DNA of 64,000 nt. It comes from Agapetus fuscipes (Eukaryota > Arthropoda > Insecta > Trichoptera > Glossosomatidae). The first letter of the stretch is position 1; every line of letters starts with the position of its first letter. The translations under genes were made by a program, and so were the position numbers. The stretch covers positions 15,313,960-15,377,959 of the forward strand of contig OX637333.1 of NCBI GenBank assembly GCA_951799405.1, read 5' to 3'. This document shows, in pieces, positions 44,090 through 56,458 of this stretch. The notes below the pieces were generated by a model. That model was not told the origin of the DNA, did not search any database, and was given only the letters and a program-made list of their open reading frames with translations.

Positions 44090-44275
44090 CAATTTGTCTT
44101 TCGTGGATTCAAGATATTCGGAACATGAAAAAAATTCAATCACCTTTTTATCACAAAATTAATTAAATTATATCTTAAAGCATTCAATGAAATAAAGTAT
44201 ATATGGGCAAACAATTATGGCGAAGCCATAGGCAGCTAGCAGCCAACCGTGCGCGAGCGCGGTTTGGTCTGCTAG
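44090..44275 (+). mobile_element. Helitron-like unit 5, 3' end only
   Basis: TCTTTCGTGGATTCAAGATA onward matches the ~190-bp segment of unit 1, then the AACCGTGCGCGAGCGCGGTT hairpin and the terminal CTAG at 44272-44275. Confidence 0.75.
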
Positions 44276-46263
44276 TCTTATATATAAAAAAGGAAGGGGT
44301 ATTTGCGTCTGTTTTTTTCGAATTTGCAAAAATGTTTTTCTAAAAAGTGTTCCTCTTGATAAACTGAACTAACGCTCAATTCCAGAATTTTTGGTGTTTG
44401 TTTGTTTGTTTGTTTGTTTGTTTGTTTGTTTGTTTGTGTGTTTGTTTGTATATTTGTACCATTATAGGCGCCCAGACCGTTCGCAGCACGATGCTGAAAT
44501 TTTGCATGCCCCCATAAAGTGTCAGTGGCTAAACAACTGTCAGGGTCCGAATGACGTCACGTGCATATTTCGCATACCTGCCATACAGACTGAAAATTGA
44601 AATCTTGCCGCTGGCGGCCATTTTAAATTTACAGGCTTGATATTCGACACAGTCATGCTTCTCAGTAATTTTCACAACTTTTGGAAGAAACTTTTTCGCA
44701 AAAAGTAAATTCTTCAAACAAAATTTGTAAATACCTACATAGAAAAAAATAAAAAAATATATCTTTCAGGTGGCACAACGGGCGCATGCATTAAGTTGGA
44801 ACATTGAAATTAAGCGTGCCACCTAAACATACACAGACTTACATATTTTCAAAAAAAAACAAAAAATACATGAAGGATTAAGAGTAGCTGCCATACGTTT
44901 TTTTTTGTTTCTCCAATATTAAACATTCTCCTGGCGTTCATTTTAAAAGTCTGAAGGTTTTTTCCCAATGATCAATTTGGTTTTGTTTATGTCAACATTT
45001 TTTGAAAGAAAACTTTTTTCAATGACAAATTTTTTCCAACAAAATTTTGAAAAACCTGATTTTTACAAAAAACTCAAATTTATAAGTAAAAAAATCAACT
45101 GTTTTGATGCTACGCAAACAATTATAATTTAGCGAAATGTAATGATATGTAATAGGACAATCCCGCCAAGTGTATATTTTGCATACCCGCCATACCAACT
45201 AAAAAAATACATTGCTCTGCAGGCGGCCATTTTTAATGTCTAGACCTCACACTCGAATTTAAAATGCATTTAAGTAAACCCCATAAATGTTGGAAGAAAA
45301 TTTTTTTCTACGGCAAATTTCTTTGAACAAATATTTAAAAAGTAAAATTTCATACAAAGTGTCTTATTTATAAAAATAAAAAAAAGTTAAAAAGTTTCTT
45401 TTTTAAAATTTTCAAAAGTCATTTTTTCTTAGAGTTCTGTCGATGGGTCGAACGTTTTCCCATACTTAGATTTTTTGTAGATTGTGAGTTTAGGCATTTT
45501 AAGGTATCTTCAGGAACCAATATCGTGAAAAGTATAACAAGCAGTTATAAGATGGAAAAAGGTAATTCAGAGCAGCACGAGCAGTCTGAAGACATTTCAT
45601 GCCAATTGTAGCAGCTTGAACAATGTAAAAACAAAAGCACCGTTACCAACAAAACAATGCCGTATGGCAAACGCCGTCATGTTTCATGCCACTATAAGAC
45701 AATTGCAAGCAACACAGGTACGCTTAAGATACTATTACCAGCAAAACGAAAAAGAGCATAAAAGACAAGTTATACACTTAAATGATAATGAACGGGTCGA
45801 GCATCATTATAAACCATCACCAGAAAAATAAAGAGCAGAAATAAAAAGCAGGATAAAGACTTCAGCACTTGCACAACAATAGGAAGTAGCACGATCAGGC
45901 CTGGGATTCTACCATAAAATTGTCCACTTTTTGTTGTTGTTGTTGGTCAGTTCTCATGGATCTTTTAAAAATCAGAGCAGGGGTAAAGTGTGCTGGTGAA
46001 GCCGGACTTCAAACTAAAATGCCGTTATCGTGCGCAGCACGAGTAGGCAGGTTATTTAACTTAAATTCGTCTTTCGTGGATTAAAGATATTCGGAACATG
46101 AAAAGAATTCAATTACCTTTTCATCACAAAATTTATTAAATTATATCTAAAAGCATTCAATGAAATAAAGAACATATGGGTAAACAATTATAACGAAGCC
46201 AGACTAAAAACTGCCCGTAGGGCCTAGCAGCCAACCGTGCGAGAGCGCGGTTTGGTCTGCTAG
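44276..46263 (+). mobile_element. Helitron-like unit 6 (long form)
   Basis: Starts TCTTATATATAAAAAAGG and ends CTAG at 46260-46263; 1988 bp, including the ~190-bp segment. It abuts units 5 and 7 directly. Confidence 0.78.
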
Positions 46264-48043
46264 TCTTCTTATATATAAAAATCTAGGGGGTATTTGCGTC
46301 TGTTTTTTTCGAATTTGCAAAAATGTTTTTCTACAAAGTGTTTCTATTGACAAACTGAACTAACGCTGTGTTCCAGAATTTTTGGTGTTTGTTTGTTTGT
46401 CCGTTTGTTTGTTTGTATATTTGTACCATTATAGGCGCCCAGACCGTTCGCAGCACGATACTGAAATTTTGCACACCCCCATAAAATGTCAGTGGCTAAA
46501 CAACTGTTAGGGTCCGGATGACGTCACGTGCATATTTCGCATACCTGCCATACAGACTGAAAATTGAAATCTTGCCGCTGGCGACCATTTTGAATTTACA
46601 GACTTGATATTCGAAACGGTCATGCCTCTCAGTAATTTTAACAACTTTTGTAAGAAATTTTTTCGCAAAAAGTCAATTCTTCAAACTAAATTTGTAAATA
46701 CCTACATAGAAAAAAATAATAACTTTCAGGTGGCACAACTGGCGCATGCATAAAGTTGGAACATTGAAATTAAGCATGCCACCTGAACATAAACAGACTT
46801 GAATATTTTCAAAAGTTCAACAAAATCCATGAAGGATTAAGAGTAGCTGCCATACATTTTTTTTGGTTTCTTCAATATTTAACATTCTCCTGGCGTTTAT
46901 TTTCAAATTCTGAAAGTTTTTTCTCAATGATCAAGTTTGTCTTGCTAAAACCAACATTTTTTGAAAGAAAACTTTTTTCAGTGACAATTTTTTTCAAACA
47001 AAATTTTGAAAAACCTGATTTTCACAAAAAAGTCAAATTTATAAGTAAAAAAATCAACTCTTTTGATGCTACACAAACAATTATAATTTAGCAAAATGTA
47101 ATGATATGTAATAGGACAATCCCGCCAAGTGTATATTTTGCATACCCGCGATACCAACTAAAAAAATACATTGCTCTGCAGGCGGCCATTTTGTATGTCT
47201 AGGCCTCATAATCGAATTTAAAATGCATTTTAGTAAACCCCATAAATGTTCGAAGAAACTTTTTTTCTACGGCAAATTCCTTTGAACAAATATTTAAAAA
47301 GTAAAATTTCATACAAAGTGTCTTATATATAAAAATAAAAAAAGTTAAAAAGTTTTTTTTTTTAATTTTCAAAAGTCATTTTTTTCTTAGAGTTCTGTCG
47401 ATGAGTCGAACGTTTTCTCATACTTAGATTTTTTGTAGATTGTGAGTTTAGGCATTTTAAGGTATCTTCAGGTACCAAGCAGTATCAGTCACTAAAATAT
47501 CGTGAAAAGTATCACAAGCAGTTTTAAGATGTCAAAAGATAATTCAGAGCAGGACGAGCAGTTTGAAGGCATTTCATGACAATAAGAGCAGCTGGAGCAA
47601 TCTAAAAACAAAAGCACCAGTACCAACAAAACAATGCCGTATGGCAAACGCAGTCATGTTTCATGCCACTATAAGACAATTGCAAGCAACACAGGTACGC
47701 TTAAGATACTATTACCAGCAAAACGAAAAAGAGCAGAAAAGACAAGTTATACACTTAATTGATAATGATCGTGTCGAGCATCATTATAAACCATCACCAG
47801 AAAAATAAAGAGCAGAAATAAAAAGCAGGATAAAGACTTCAGCACCTGCACAACAATAGAAAATAGCACGATCAGGCCTGGGATTCTACCGTAAAACTGT
47901 CCACTTTTTGTTGTTGTTGTTGGTCAGTTCTCATGGATCTTTTAAAAATCAGAGCAGGGGTAAAGTGTGCTGGCGAAGCCGGACTTCAAACTGCCCGTAG
48001 GACCTAGCAGCCAACCGTGCGAGAGCGCGGTTTGGTCTGCTAG
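46264..48043 (+). mobile_element. Helitron-like unit 7 (short form)
   Basis: Starts TCTTCTTATATATAAAAATC and ends CTAG at 48040-48043; 1780 bp, without the ~190-bp segment. Its start resembles unit 1 (ATCTAGGGGG) rather than unit 2. Confidence 0.78.
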
Positions 48044-48366
48044 TCTTATATATAAAATTCTTGGGGGTATTTGCGTCTGTTTTTTTCGAATTTCCAAAAA
48101 TGTTTTTCTACAAAGTGTTTCTATTGACAAACTGAACTAACGCTCGATTCCAGAATTTTTGGTGTTTGTTTGTTTGTATATTTGTACCATTAAAGGCGCC
48201 CAGACCGTTCGCAGCACGATGCTGAAATTTTGCACACCCCCATAAAGTGTTAGTGGCTAAACAACTGTCAGGGCCCGGATGACGTCACGTGCATATTTTG
48301 CATACCTGCCATACAGACTGAAAATTGAAATCTTGCCGCTGGCGGCCATTTTAAATTTACAGGCTT
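48044..48366 (+). mobile_element. Helitron-like unit 8, 5' end only
   Basis: Starts TCTTATATATAAAATTC and follows the unit as far as AATTTACAGGCTTG, where a TA microsatellite takes over. Confidence 0.75.
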
Positions 48367-48381
48367 GTATATATATATATA

Positions 48382-48418
<37 letters not shown>
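48366..48418. repeat. (TA)n microsatellite
   Basis: Alternating TA runs, interrupted once by AATAAATA, mark the break in Helitron-like unit 8. Confidence 0.95.
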
Positions 48419-48421
<3 letters not shown>

Positions 48422-48484
48422 CTTGCTATACTTCTTGCGTCCACCCGGGAAAAATCCCATAGTAATACTGCGTCCACCGACTTG

Positions 48485-48505
48485 TTGCGTCCGGTATACG
48501 GACGC
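48485..48505. repeat. 8-bp hairpin TGCGTCCG/CGGACGCA
   Basis: TGCGTCCG and CGGACGCA are separated by GTATA. Related GCGTCC words recur around it (48440-48480). The surrounding 48420-49100 has no other feature I can support. Confidence 0.7.
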
Positions 48506-49099
48506 ACTATTATTTTTACTTAAAACCGAGACCAATCGAAAGCTATAGGCCTAGGGTTACTATAGTTAAAATATAGTTTGGACGCAATTTCTCCTCCCAA
48601 GCGTCTGGTGATATATTTTGTAGTTCACGGTTTGTCCGCTTGAGGCGCTGCATCGATGTATATTTTTTGGGAGTATATTTTTTTTCATTTTGACGATCAT
48701 CTTGCTTCCGTTATCAACTATCATTATTGCGGAATGGGGAGCAAGGGAAAGGGGAATGCGGAGCAAGTTTTTTCCTGCTCATTCTGCGTTTGAGCTTCGC
48801 GGAAGCAGCATTAACCGTGTGTCTGCGATAATATTTGCACAGTATACTGAGATGTGTTAAATTTACTGGCAAGATGAAACGAAACACCAGAAGTAGACGT
48901 ATTTTGAATCTGGCGTTGCGCAAAGATGAGTTGATACCCATATCTAGGATTTTCATCAAAATTCGCTCAATCTGTATTAGTCAAAAAAATAAAAACACGA
49001 AACAGATAAAAGTATGGATTTCACAATATTTGGGTTTATATTATGATGATGATGCTGAGTTGTTCATCAACTCAGCTTTCTCTCAGATTTCTTTATAGC

Positions 49100-49262
49100 G
49101 CCGTTTCGTGATGTAATCACTCCAAGGCTGCTTGTGTAAACGATGCCAGAAATTTGCTTGTCTTCAATGCATTCCGGAACTTTCCATGGTCCTCTAGCTC
49201 TCTCACTTGATGTGGCAGGTGGTTCCAGGCCAGAGGACCAGCAACTGCAAATGAACGCTATC
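49100..49262 (-). pseudogene. CR1/L2-like LINE C-terminal fragment
   Basis: The minus strand reads SFAVAGPLAWNHLPHQVREL and KFRNALKTSKFLASF, the common ending of CR1/L2-group reverse transcriptases. Only this tail is left. Confidence 0.78.
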
Positions 49263-49410
49263 CAAACAAAGTATTAAGTTACTCTTTTTATCGGTTCTTC
49301 AATCTTTGATTTTAGCTAGCAAGCTTTGACGTCAAAGTTCGCAAAGCCGACTTTGCTGTGTTTTGGCGGGACTCAAATTCTGCGCATATTATTTCTGAAA
49401 AGTATCAATG

Positions 49411-49517
49411 AAATTTTTATTTTTACTACTTAAAAAATATATTTGTTGTGATCCTTGAAACGTACTCTACACAACCATATTATTTTTAACCGTTTAACTT
49501 ACCACTGCAATTACCTT
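49411..49517. repeat. Isolated terminus related to the ISL2EU-like element
   Basis: TTTACTACTTAAAAAATATA, GATCCTTGAAACGTACTCTA and GCAATTACCTTATT line up in order with 7215-7320, the right end of the element at 474-7317. The outermost word differs by one base (ACCTT against ACCCT). No internal genes accompany it. Confidence 0.75.
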
Positions 49518-49746
49518 ATTATTTATTTTTAAATATCGACTGAAACGGTGAAACTGACAGGGCAACTCGTAAATGTGCTGCTTCAACTATTGACATTTAA
49601 TTTTTAGTTGAGGCACACACTTTGTAATCCTTCACTTAAAAATTTAGATATATTTTATATTTGTTTAGCTGCTAAAATCTGAATAGATCAAAAATGTGCA
49701 GATGAAAGTAATATGTAGATTAAAAGTAATATACCCACAAGAAATA

Positions 49747-52069
49747 TGCCCCAAAAGTCACAACCAAAAAACTGCTTATAAAAAAAGTACTTATTCACAT
49801 ATGAAATTGTTTTTGACGCAGATGAAGAAGTTCAAGAAAATGTAAGAGAATTTGCAGAAGAAAAACATTTTTTTCTGAACCAGGTATGATGCTCATTTAA
49901 ATTGACTTAAAATACATTTGTTGAAGTGCTTATTTTGGGACTTTTTGTCTTCAATTTGTCCATCAAATTGACGTTTCGTTGAACATCTGTGGATGATGTG
50001 ACTTTTTCAGAGTAGATAAATGTCTAAATGAACTAACTACTGTGCCCTTATTATAAAACATAGCGTAAATTCTCCCTTATCGCTCAACTTAAAAAATGCA
50101 TGAAAGCTTAATTACTCTTTTTATACTTACGTGTTAGGGTGGAGAATTTACGCAATTTTCATACAAGGAGTACTGTACTCACATGTATGCGTAAAACAAG
50201 CACTTCAATGTCTAGAGCTGGCCATACGAACCTTAAACCTTTTTATATTCAAAATAATTTACTTACAAAACTCAAAACTTACAGGACTATCCAGAATCAG
50301 ACTGCTTTTCGGCTTCTGGCTCGTCTGATGAATATCAATCTCCATAGGAAAAAGATGAAGTAAGCCATAGCTATTCCAATGGCTCTATTAGCGACGAGTC
50401 AGCTGACAACATGACGCCCAATACCACTAAAGATAATATCAATAAAATTCATCCTAGCTACAAACCATTAACCCTCATACAACAAGAACCTCGCCAGCTT
50501 CAACCAGGCTATGTATCACCAACCATCACACAACAAGAACCTCACCAGCTTCAACCAGGCTATGTATCACCAACCATCACACAACAAGAACCTCACCAGC
50601 TTCAACGAGGCTATGTATCACCAACCATCACACAACAAGAACCTCGCCAGCTTCAATCAGGCTATGTATCACCAACCATCACACAACAAAAACCTCACCA
50701 GCTTCAACCAGGCTATGTATCACCAACCATCACACAACAAGAACCTCACCAGCTTTAACCGGGCTATGTATCAACAACCATCACACAACAAGAACCTCAC
50801 CAGCTTTAACCGGGCTATGTATCACCAACCATCACACAACAAGAACCTCACCAGCTTTAACCGGACTATGTATCACCAACCATCACACAACAAGAACCTC
50901 ACCAGCTTCAACCAGGCTATGTATCACCAACCATCACACAACAAGAACCTCGCCAGCTTCAATCAGGCTATGTATCACCAACCATCACACAACAAAAACC
51001 TCACCAGCTTCAACCAGGCTATGTATCACCAACCATCACACAACAAGAACCTCGCCAGCTTCAATCAGGCTATGTATCACCAACCATCACACAACAAAAA
51101 CCTCACCAGCTTCAACCAGGCTATGTATCACCAACCATCACACAACAAGAACCTCACCAGCTTTAACCGGGCTATGTATCAACAACCATCACACAACAAG
51201 AACCTCACCAGCTTTAACCGGGCTATGTATCACCAACCATCACACAACAAGAACCTCACCAGCTTTAACCGGGCTATGTATCACCAACCATCACACAACA
51301 AGAACCTCACCAACTTTAACCAGGCTATGTATCAACAACCATCACACAACAAGAACCTCACCAGCTTTAACCGGGATGGGTATCACCTATCATTACACAA
51401 TACGGAAATTTCCAACCACAGGGGAATTGCTTATTTTCAACCTTCACAGAATATGAACCTCACCAAAAGTTAACAACCCACACGTTGCAAAATACCATAG
51501 AACCTGACCTTCTTCAAGCACAAACATATCTTACATCACAAACCACCACAGACCACGAGGCTCACCAATCACCAACATATCTCTTGCTGCACAATACAAC
51601 AGAACTAGAGTCTCACCAACCGCAAACATGCCTCATGCCGTTAACCAACAATGAGTCAGAGTCTCGTCAACTGCAAGCATACATGCCACAAAACAGCACT
51701 AAATACGAATTTGGTCAATTGAAAACATACCACATGCTGCAAAAAACAACAAAACTAAAGTCTCTCGAACTGCAAACATACCTCGTGGAGCAGAATATCA
51801 CATCACAGGAGCTTTGCCAACCGAAAACATACATCATGACACAAACCAATACTGAGCCAAAGTCTCGTCAACCGCAAACAGACATGCCGCAGAACACCAC
51901 TGAACACGAATCTGGTGAACTGCAAACATACCCCATGCTGCAAAACATAACAGAACTGGAGTCTCACCAACTGCAGGTAGAAGTCCTGTCTCATACTACC
52001 GAGGAACATCAATCTCAAGCCGTGGGCTGTAATACTTTGATCAAAAAAGGGCGTAACAAAGATTTTTAG
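49747..52069 (+). pseudogene. Broken gene of unknown function with a 17-residue repeat array
   Basis: A possible start at 49747 (MPQKSQPKNCL, then a stop) leads to EIVFDADEEVQENVREFAEE and HFFLNQ, ending at CAG|GTATG (49883). The frame resumes in phase after TTACAG at 50285 with DYPESDCFSASGSSDEYQ, a TAG at 50345, and then the array. The array frame is YVSPTITQQEPHQLQPG, 17 residues. After it, in the same frame, 51485-52069 encodes looser repeats such as QTYLTSQTTTDHEAHQ and ESHQLQ, ending KKGRNKDF. Stops at 49780, 50345 and inside the array make the gene dead. I do not recognise the protein; it is rich in Q, T, H and E. Confidence 0.55.
50490..51375 (+). repeat. 51-bp coding minisatellite, about 17 copies
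   Basis: Units of 51 bp containing GGCTATGTATCACCAACCAT and CACACAACAAGAACCTCACC repeat with few changes. Because the unit is a multiple of three, two frames stay open over long stretches. A higher-order period of 408 bp (8 units) is visible: the variant block at 50650 recurs at 51058. About eight units carry CAGCTTTAACC instead of CAGCTTCAACC. Confidence 0.93.
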
Positions 52070-53405
52070 AAGCTTAAGGTGACCTAGTTTATAGCAATGT
52101 TTGTGGACCCATGAGTGTCTCATCTATTCAAGGTGTGAGATATTTCTTACTCTTCAAGGATGCTGCAACAAGTTACAGGCATGTATATTTTATGAAACAT
52201 AAAAGTGATGTCATGGAAGCCTTCAAGGGGTACAATGCTATGATTAAGAATAAATTCATGCACAATGTCAGAATATTACGTCATACCGACAATGGAACAG
52301 AGTATGTAAATAAAGTTTTTAAAGAGTATTTGGAAAGAGAGGGTATAGTTCATGAGCGTACTGCACCCTATACGCCAGAACAAAATGGTCGAGCAGAGAG
52401 GGAAAATCGTACCATAGTGGAGAGTGCACGTTCAATGTTGTATGCGCGAGATATGCCATTGGAGCTGTGGGCAGAAGCTGTACAATGTGCTACATATATA
52501 TTGAATAGAACATCCTCCACCCAGACCCCAAATACAACAGCTTTTGAATTGTGGAACGGGACCAGGCCTCAATTAGGACATTTGAAGGTGTTTGGGAGTA
52601 TAAGCTATGTTCATGTTCCAGATCATTTACGAACAAAGTTGGAGAAGAAAAGCAAGAAAATGATACTAGTTGGCTATGACAGCACCAACTTCAGAATGTA
52701 TGATATGAATACAAAGAAAATACCTAAATATCTCAAGAAATGTAATGTTTGATGAGCATCATTTTCAAAGCACAAAGAAAAATATTGCACAAATAAGAAT
52801 TGTTGATGATGAAGCTACCAATATAAATGAGAGTTTGTAACAAGAAGCCAATGCAGATGACACTCTAGTTAGCAGTCCGTCAACAGAGAGGGAAGATAGC
52901 ATGCTGAGTTGTACCGGTGATGACCCAGACTATGAACCATCTTGACAATTGGAAGATTCAACAATACAGACAACGAATTTGAGACCACGGATGAATAAAA
53001 ATTATGAAGCAAATCTTGTCGAGCTGTCATCGCCTCAAACATATGCAGAGGCACTGAATAGTCCACAAAAGGCTGAATGGTCCAAAGCTATTCAAGAAGA
53101 ATTAACAGCACATAAAGAAAACAATACCTGGGCTGCGGTTAAAAGGTCTGCTCAACGAACCCATACTACGATGTGGGTTTTTAACATAAAGAAGAATGAG
53201 AATAGTCAAATAGCTCGTTTATGTGCAAAAGGGTTTAATCAAATTAACCATATTGATTATCAAGAAATATATTCTCCAACAACCCGTTATGATTCTATAA
53301 GAAAAAATCTTTCTTATGCTGCAAAGTATAATTTAGAAATTCAAAAGTTTGATTTCGACTAATACTTTTTGTTTATCAGTCAGTATATAGATAGAGTTCA
53401 ATTTT
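52070..53405 (+). pseudogene. Ty1/copia relic: integrase and start of reverse transcriptase
   Basis: The frame 52111-52752 encodes the integrase core: FLLFKDAATSYRHVYF, HTDNGTEYVN and APYTPEQNGRAERENRT, i.e. the last D and E of the DDE triad, then WAEAVQCATYILNR and GHLKVFGSISYVHVP. After stops, 52949-53362 gives NSPQKAEWSKAIQEELTAH, NNTWA and ARLCAKGFNQINHIDYQEIY, the start of the RT, cut before its YVDD box. A GTGGGAGTATTGGG at about 53408, like the polypurine tract of copia elements, follows, so most of the RT/RNase H was deleted. No LTRs are seen. Confidence 0.85.
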
Positions 53406-53436
53406 AGTGGGAGTATTGGGTTTATAAAAATTTAAC

Positions 53437-55262
53437 CTGAAAAATGAGAGAGCGCAGCAGAATTTCCTCACCAATAAAAAATCATTCTGGAGCTGGGTAC
53501 GTGATAAAAACGAAAGTCGCGGATCAACCACCCCAGGCATTAAAAACGCTGAGGGAATCTTGCTGTGGGACGAAAGTGATGTAAGGAAGAGATGGAATGA
53601 ATATTTTAAAATTTTATATGGCCAGGGCGAAAGAGACTATTATGATGTTGAATATAATGACAGCGATGAAGAAATTGTGAAAGAGGATGTGATAATAAGT
53701 ATAAAAGATCTGAAGAATGGAAAAGCTGCTGGGAATGATGGTGTGAATGCTGAGATGATCAAATGTGCTGGGGAGTGCATGGTTGAATGGATGTTTGAAC
53801 TGTGCAAGATGTGTGTGAAAGAGAGTAAAGTGCCGATGGACTGGAAAAAGGCGGTCATTGTTCCTATCTACAAAGGAAAAGGTGACAAAAAGGACTGCCA
53901 AAATTTCAGGCCCATCAGTCTTCTCAGTATAGCTGGTAAAGTATTGTGTAAGGTTCTCATAAAAAAAGTGAGACTGTCTACCGGTCATGGGGTTTCTGAT
54001 ATCCAGACTGGCTTTATGCCAGGAAGAGGGTGTGTAGACCAGATCTTCACTCTCAGACAGATTGTTGAAAAACATCTGGCTGTGGGTCGGAAGGTCTACA
54101 CGGCTTTTGTGGATCTCGAGAAGGCTTTTGACTCGGTGGACAGAGGTATGATGTGGAAAGTACTCCTAAAGTACGGTGTGAACGGCAAGCTTCTGAATGG
54201 AATACGCGCCAAATATAAGAATATAGTTTGGCGTGTGTAAGAGTGGATGGTAAATGTAGCGAATGGTTTGATGTTTACAAGGGAGTACGACAGGGGTGTG
54301 TAATGAGTCCGTGGTTATTTAACATAATCATGGACAATTGTATGAAAGAAGCAGAAATTTCTCATTATGGTGTGAAAGTGGGTGAGACGAATGTTGGAGT
54401 TCTTCTCTATGCTGACGATGCCGTAGTGTTGGCTGATACAGCGAAGGAGCTCCAGATGATTCTCACCAAAATGAATGATGCTTTTAGTAAGAACGGTTTA
54501 AAAGTGAATGCCAGTAAGACGAAAGTATTAGTGTTTGACAGGACTGAGGAATGCGAGGAAATTGAGATAAGACTGAATGAAACAAGAGTGGAGGTCGTGA
54601 AAGAATTTGATTATCTGGGAAGCAAGTTTGAGTCGAATGGGAAATTGACGAAAGAATTGGAAAAGCGTGCTAGTAGAGGAAGAAGTGTAATGGGAACGAT
54701 TGGAAGAATTGCAAGAAATAGGAAACTTACGAAGAATATGAGATTGGCGGTCCACAAAGGTATATTGGTTCCGACATTGATGTATGGAAGTGAGGCGTGG
54801 ACAGTTAATGAATGTGAGCTGAGTAAAGTATGTACGGTTGAAATGGCTTACCTGAGAGCAATGGCTGGAAAAACACTGAATGATAGAGTACGTAATGATT
54901 GGGTGATGAACGAGTGTGGTATAAAAGAGAATATGAGAATGAAAGTACAAAAAAGTACGATGAGATGGTTCGGACATCTCGAAAGAATGGATGATGAACG
55001 ACTAACGAAGAAAGTGTACAAAGGAAATGTCAGAGGAAAGCGCGGAAGGGAAAGGCCGAGGAAAGAATGGTTAGACCAAATAGGTGAGATTGCGAAAGAA
55101 TGGAACCTGCAGAGTGAAAATAAGAGAAGAGTATGTATGAAAAAGGTGATGAATATTGAGGAAATGAAAGTGGTTTGTAAGGACAGAAAAAAGTGGAGGC
55201 GCATCTGCGGAGGTACCGGCCACCCCTAGTGGAACGGCGGCAGGATACAGTAACAGTAACCT
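53437..55262 (+). pseudogene. Family L LINE: near-complete reverse transcriptase with one frameshift
   Basis: The upstream frame (to 54240) holds KKSFWSWVRDKN, IKDLKNGKAAGNDGVNAEMI, FRPISLLSIAGK, GFMPGRGCVDQIFTLRQIV and FVDLEKAFDSVD. A shift near 54230 moves into 54228-55229: VRQGCVMSPWLFNI, LLYADDAVVLAD (catalytic box), YLGSKFESNGKL, TLMYGSEAWTV, WFGHLERMDDERL, RPRKEWLDQIGEI. The endonuclease is missing by 5' truncation. The 3' end carries GGCCACCCCTAGTGGAACGG and CAGTAACAGTAAC. The C-terminal organisation is RTE-like; the clade is not proven. Several fragments elsewhere in the window belong to the same family. Confidence 0.88.
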
Positions 55263-55265
55263 ATA

Positions 55266-55936
55266 GAGTTATGATACCTATTAGAAATAATCATTGGAAG
55301 CATTGAACAAATTATTATTGTTGTAACTGAGTATTCGTACAATAAAATTGTTATGTATAGTAAGAAAAATAAAAAATAAGTTTTTGCACTATAAAAAGAT
55401 ATTTTCTTCAAATAAAAACTCATAATCCAATAGTTTTGAAAATTGAATGAACTTATTTCTGCCCAGCCCCATTCATACTAACAGCTTGTGGTGGAGTCCG
55501 GTGGGCTACACGTATTGCATCATCATTTCATAGCACGTGTTGTCTGTCACATAATATTATTACGTAAGTGCGTTGTTTGACGCCAAATTCTGCATTTTAA
55601 AGGGTGTAAGACGTGTATTAGATTAGATCTTTTAAAAAACTCGTATATTGGAGGACGCGCGATTAAACGTAAGCACAAAAGACGCGACAAGGGCCCTCTA
55701 ATAGTCCGTATATAAAAAATATACGAGTGGACGTGAAAAAGTAAATGACGCAATAAGTACACCAAGACAAATGGTGCGTGAATATCCATAATTTTTTGTT
55801 TTTTAAAAAACTGAGTTGAGCAGGAAAGTTGCATACAATATAGAAGTCAATATTCGCAGAAACTTTAGTTAAAAACTTAGTGGAAAGGACGGAAGCCATA
55901 AGTCGGTGTCCCTGTATGGACGCAACAACTATACCG

Positions 55937-55968
<32 letters not shown>
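55266..55968. other. Unassigned stretch ending in (TA)n
   Basis: No gene is supported. CGTATATAAAAAATATACG near 55709 is a short palindrome. The (TA)n at 55942-55968 is the target of the gypsy insertion. Confidence 0.5.
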
Positions 55969-55972
<4 letters not shown>

Positions 55973-56444
55973 ACGAAATTAGGGTTCAATTGTCTTTCCA
56001 AATTAAAAATACACAGGTCTCCTTTAAAACTTATTTATTTTACACTGTTACAATATTTATTTTCACACTACTTTCTCGATTATTCTACTTGGTTTCGGTT
56101 CACTGATCAGATAGCTTCGATGTGGTTGTTAGTCGCTATGATACTGGCCCGCTCTGCAGGCCATTCGCACCTTTATACTCTGTAGAGCAGTATGATCTAG
56201 AACCAAAGTTGCTAGACGGTTCCAGAGTAATTATTACTTCTCGACTCTTCACGTACTACCTAGAGATACAACCAAAATCCTACCTACAAATGTAATACAG
56301 TATTCCTATAATTATAACAAATACCTACTTAGCCTAGAGAATTCTACACTTATACATAATTATCGATCTTACCTACCAATACTTTTGAGGATTCTTATAA
56401 CTATAACTACCCATACTTATTTCAATATGTATATTTACATAACA
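55969..56444 (-). repeat. 3' LTR of the gypsy element
   Basis: The 476-bp repeat begins TGTTACGAAATT and ends TTTACATAACA on the plus strand. It is identical by eye to 62917-63392. Confidence 0.95.
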
Positions 56445-56458
56445 CTACCCCCCACCTA
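56445..56458 (-). other. Polypurine tract
   Basis: On the minus strand TAGGTGGGGGGTAG abuts the 3' LTR. The tract is also coding: it specifies the last glycines of Pol and the stop codon, which touches the LTR. Confidence 0.85.

Noticed and set aside
48257..48548. Frames containing a long IYIYIY run
   Set aside because: They are produced by the (TA)n microsatellite.
50490..51375. Regular repeats that might suggest a CRISPR array
   Set aside because: The units are contiguous 51-bp repeats without unique spacers, in eukaryotic-type DNA.
50511..51473. A 320-residue open frame (repeating MYHQPSHNKNLTSFNQA)
   Set aside because: It is the out-of-frame reading of the 51-bp array. The frame shared with the flanking coding sequence is the other one (YVSPTITQQEPHQLQPG), so I do not call it as a gene.
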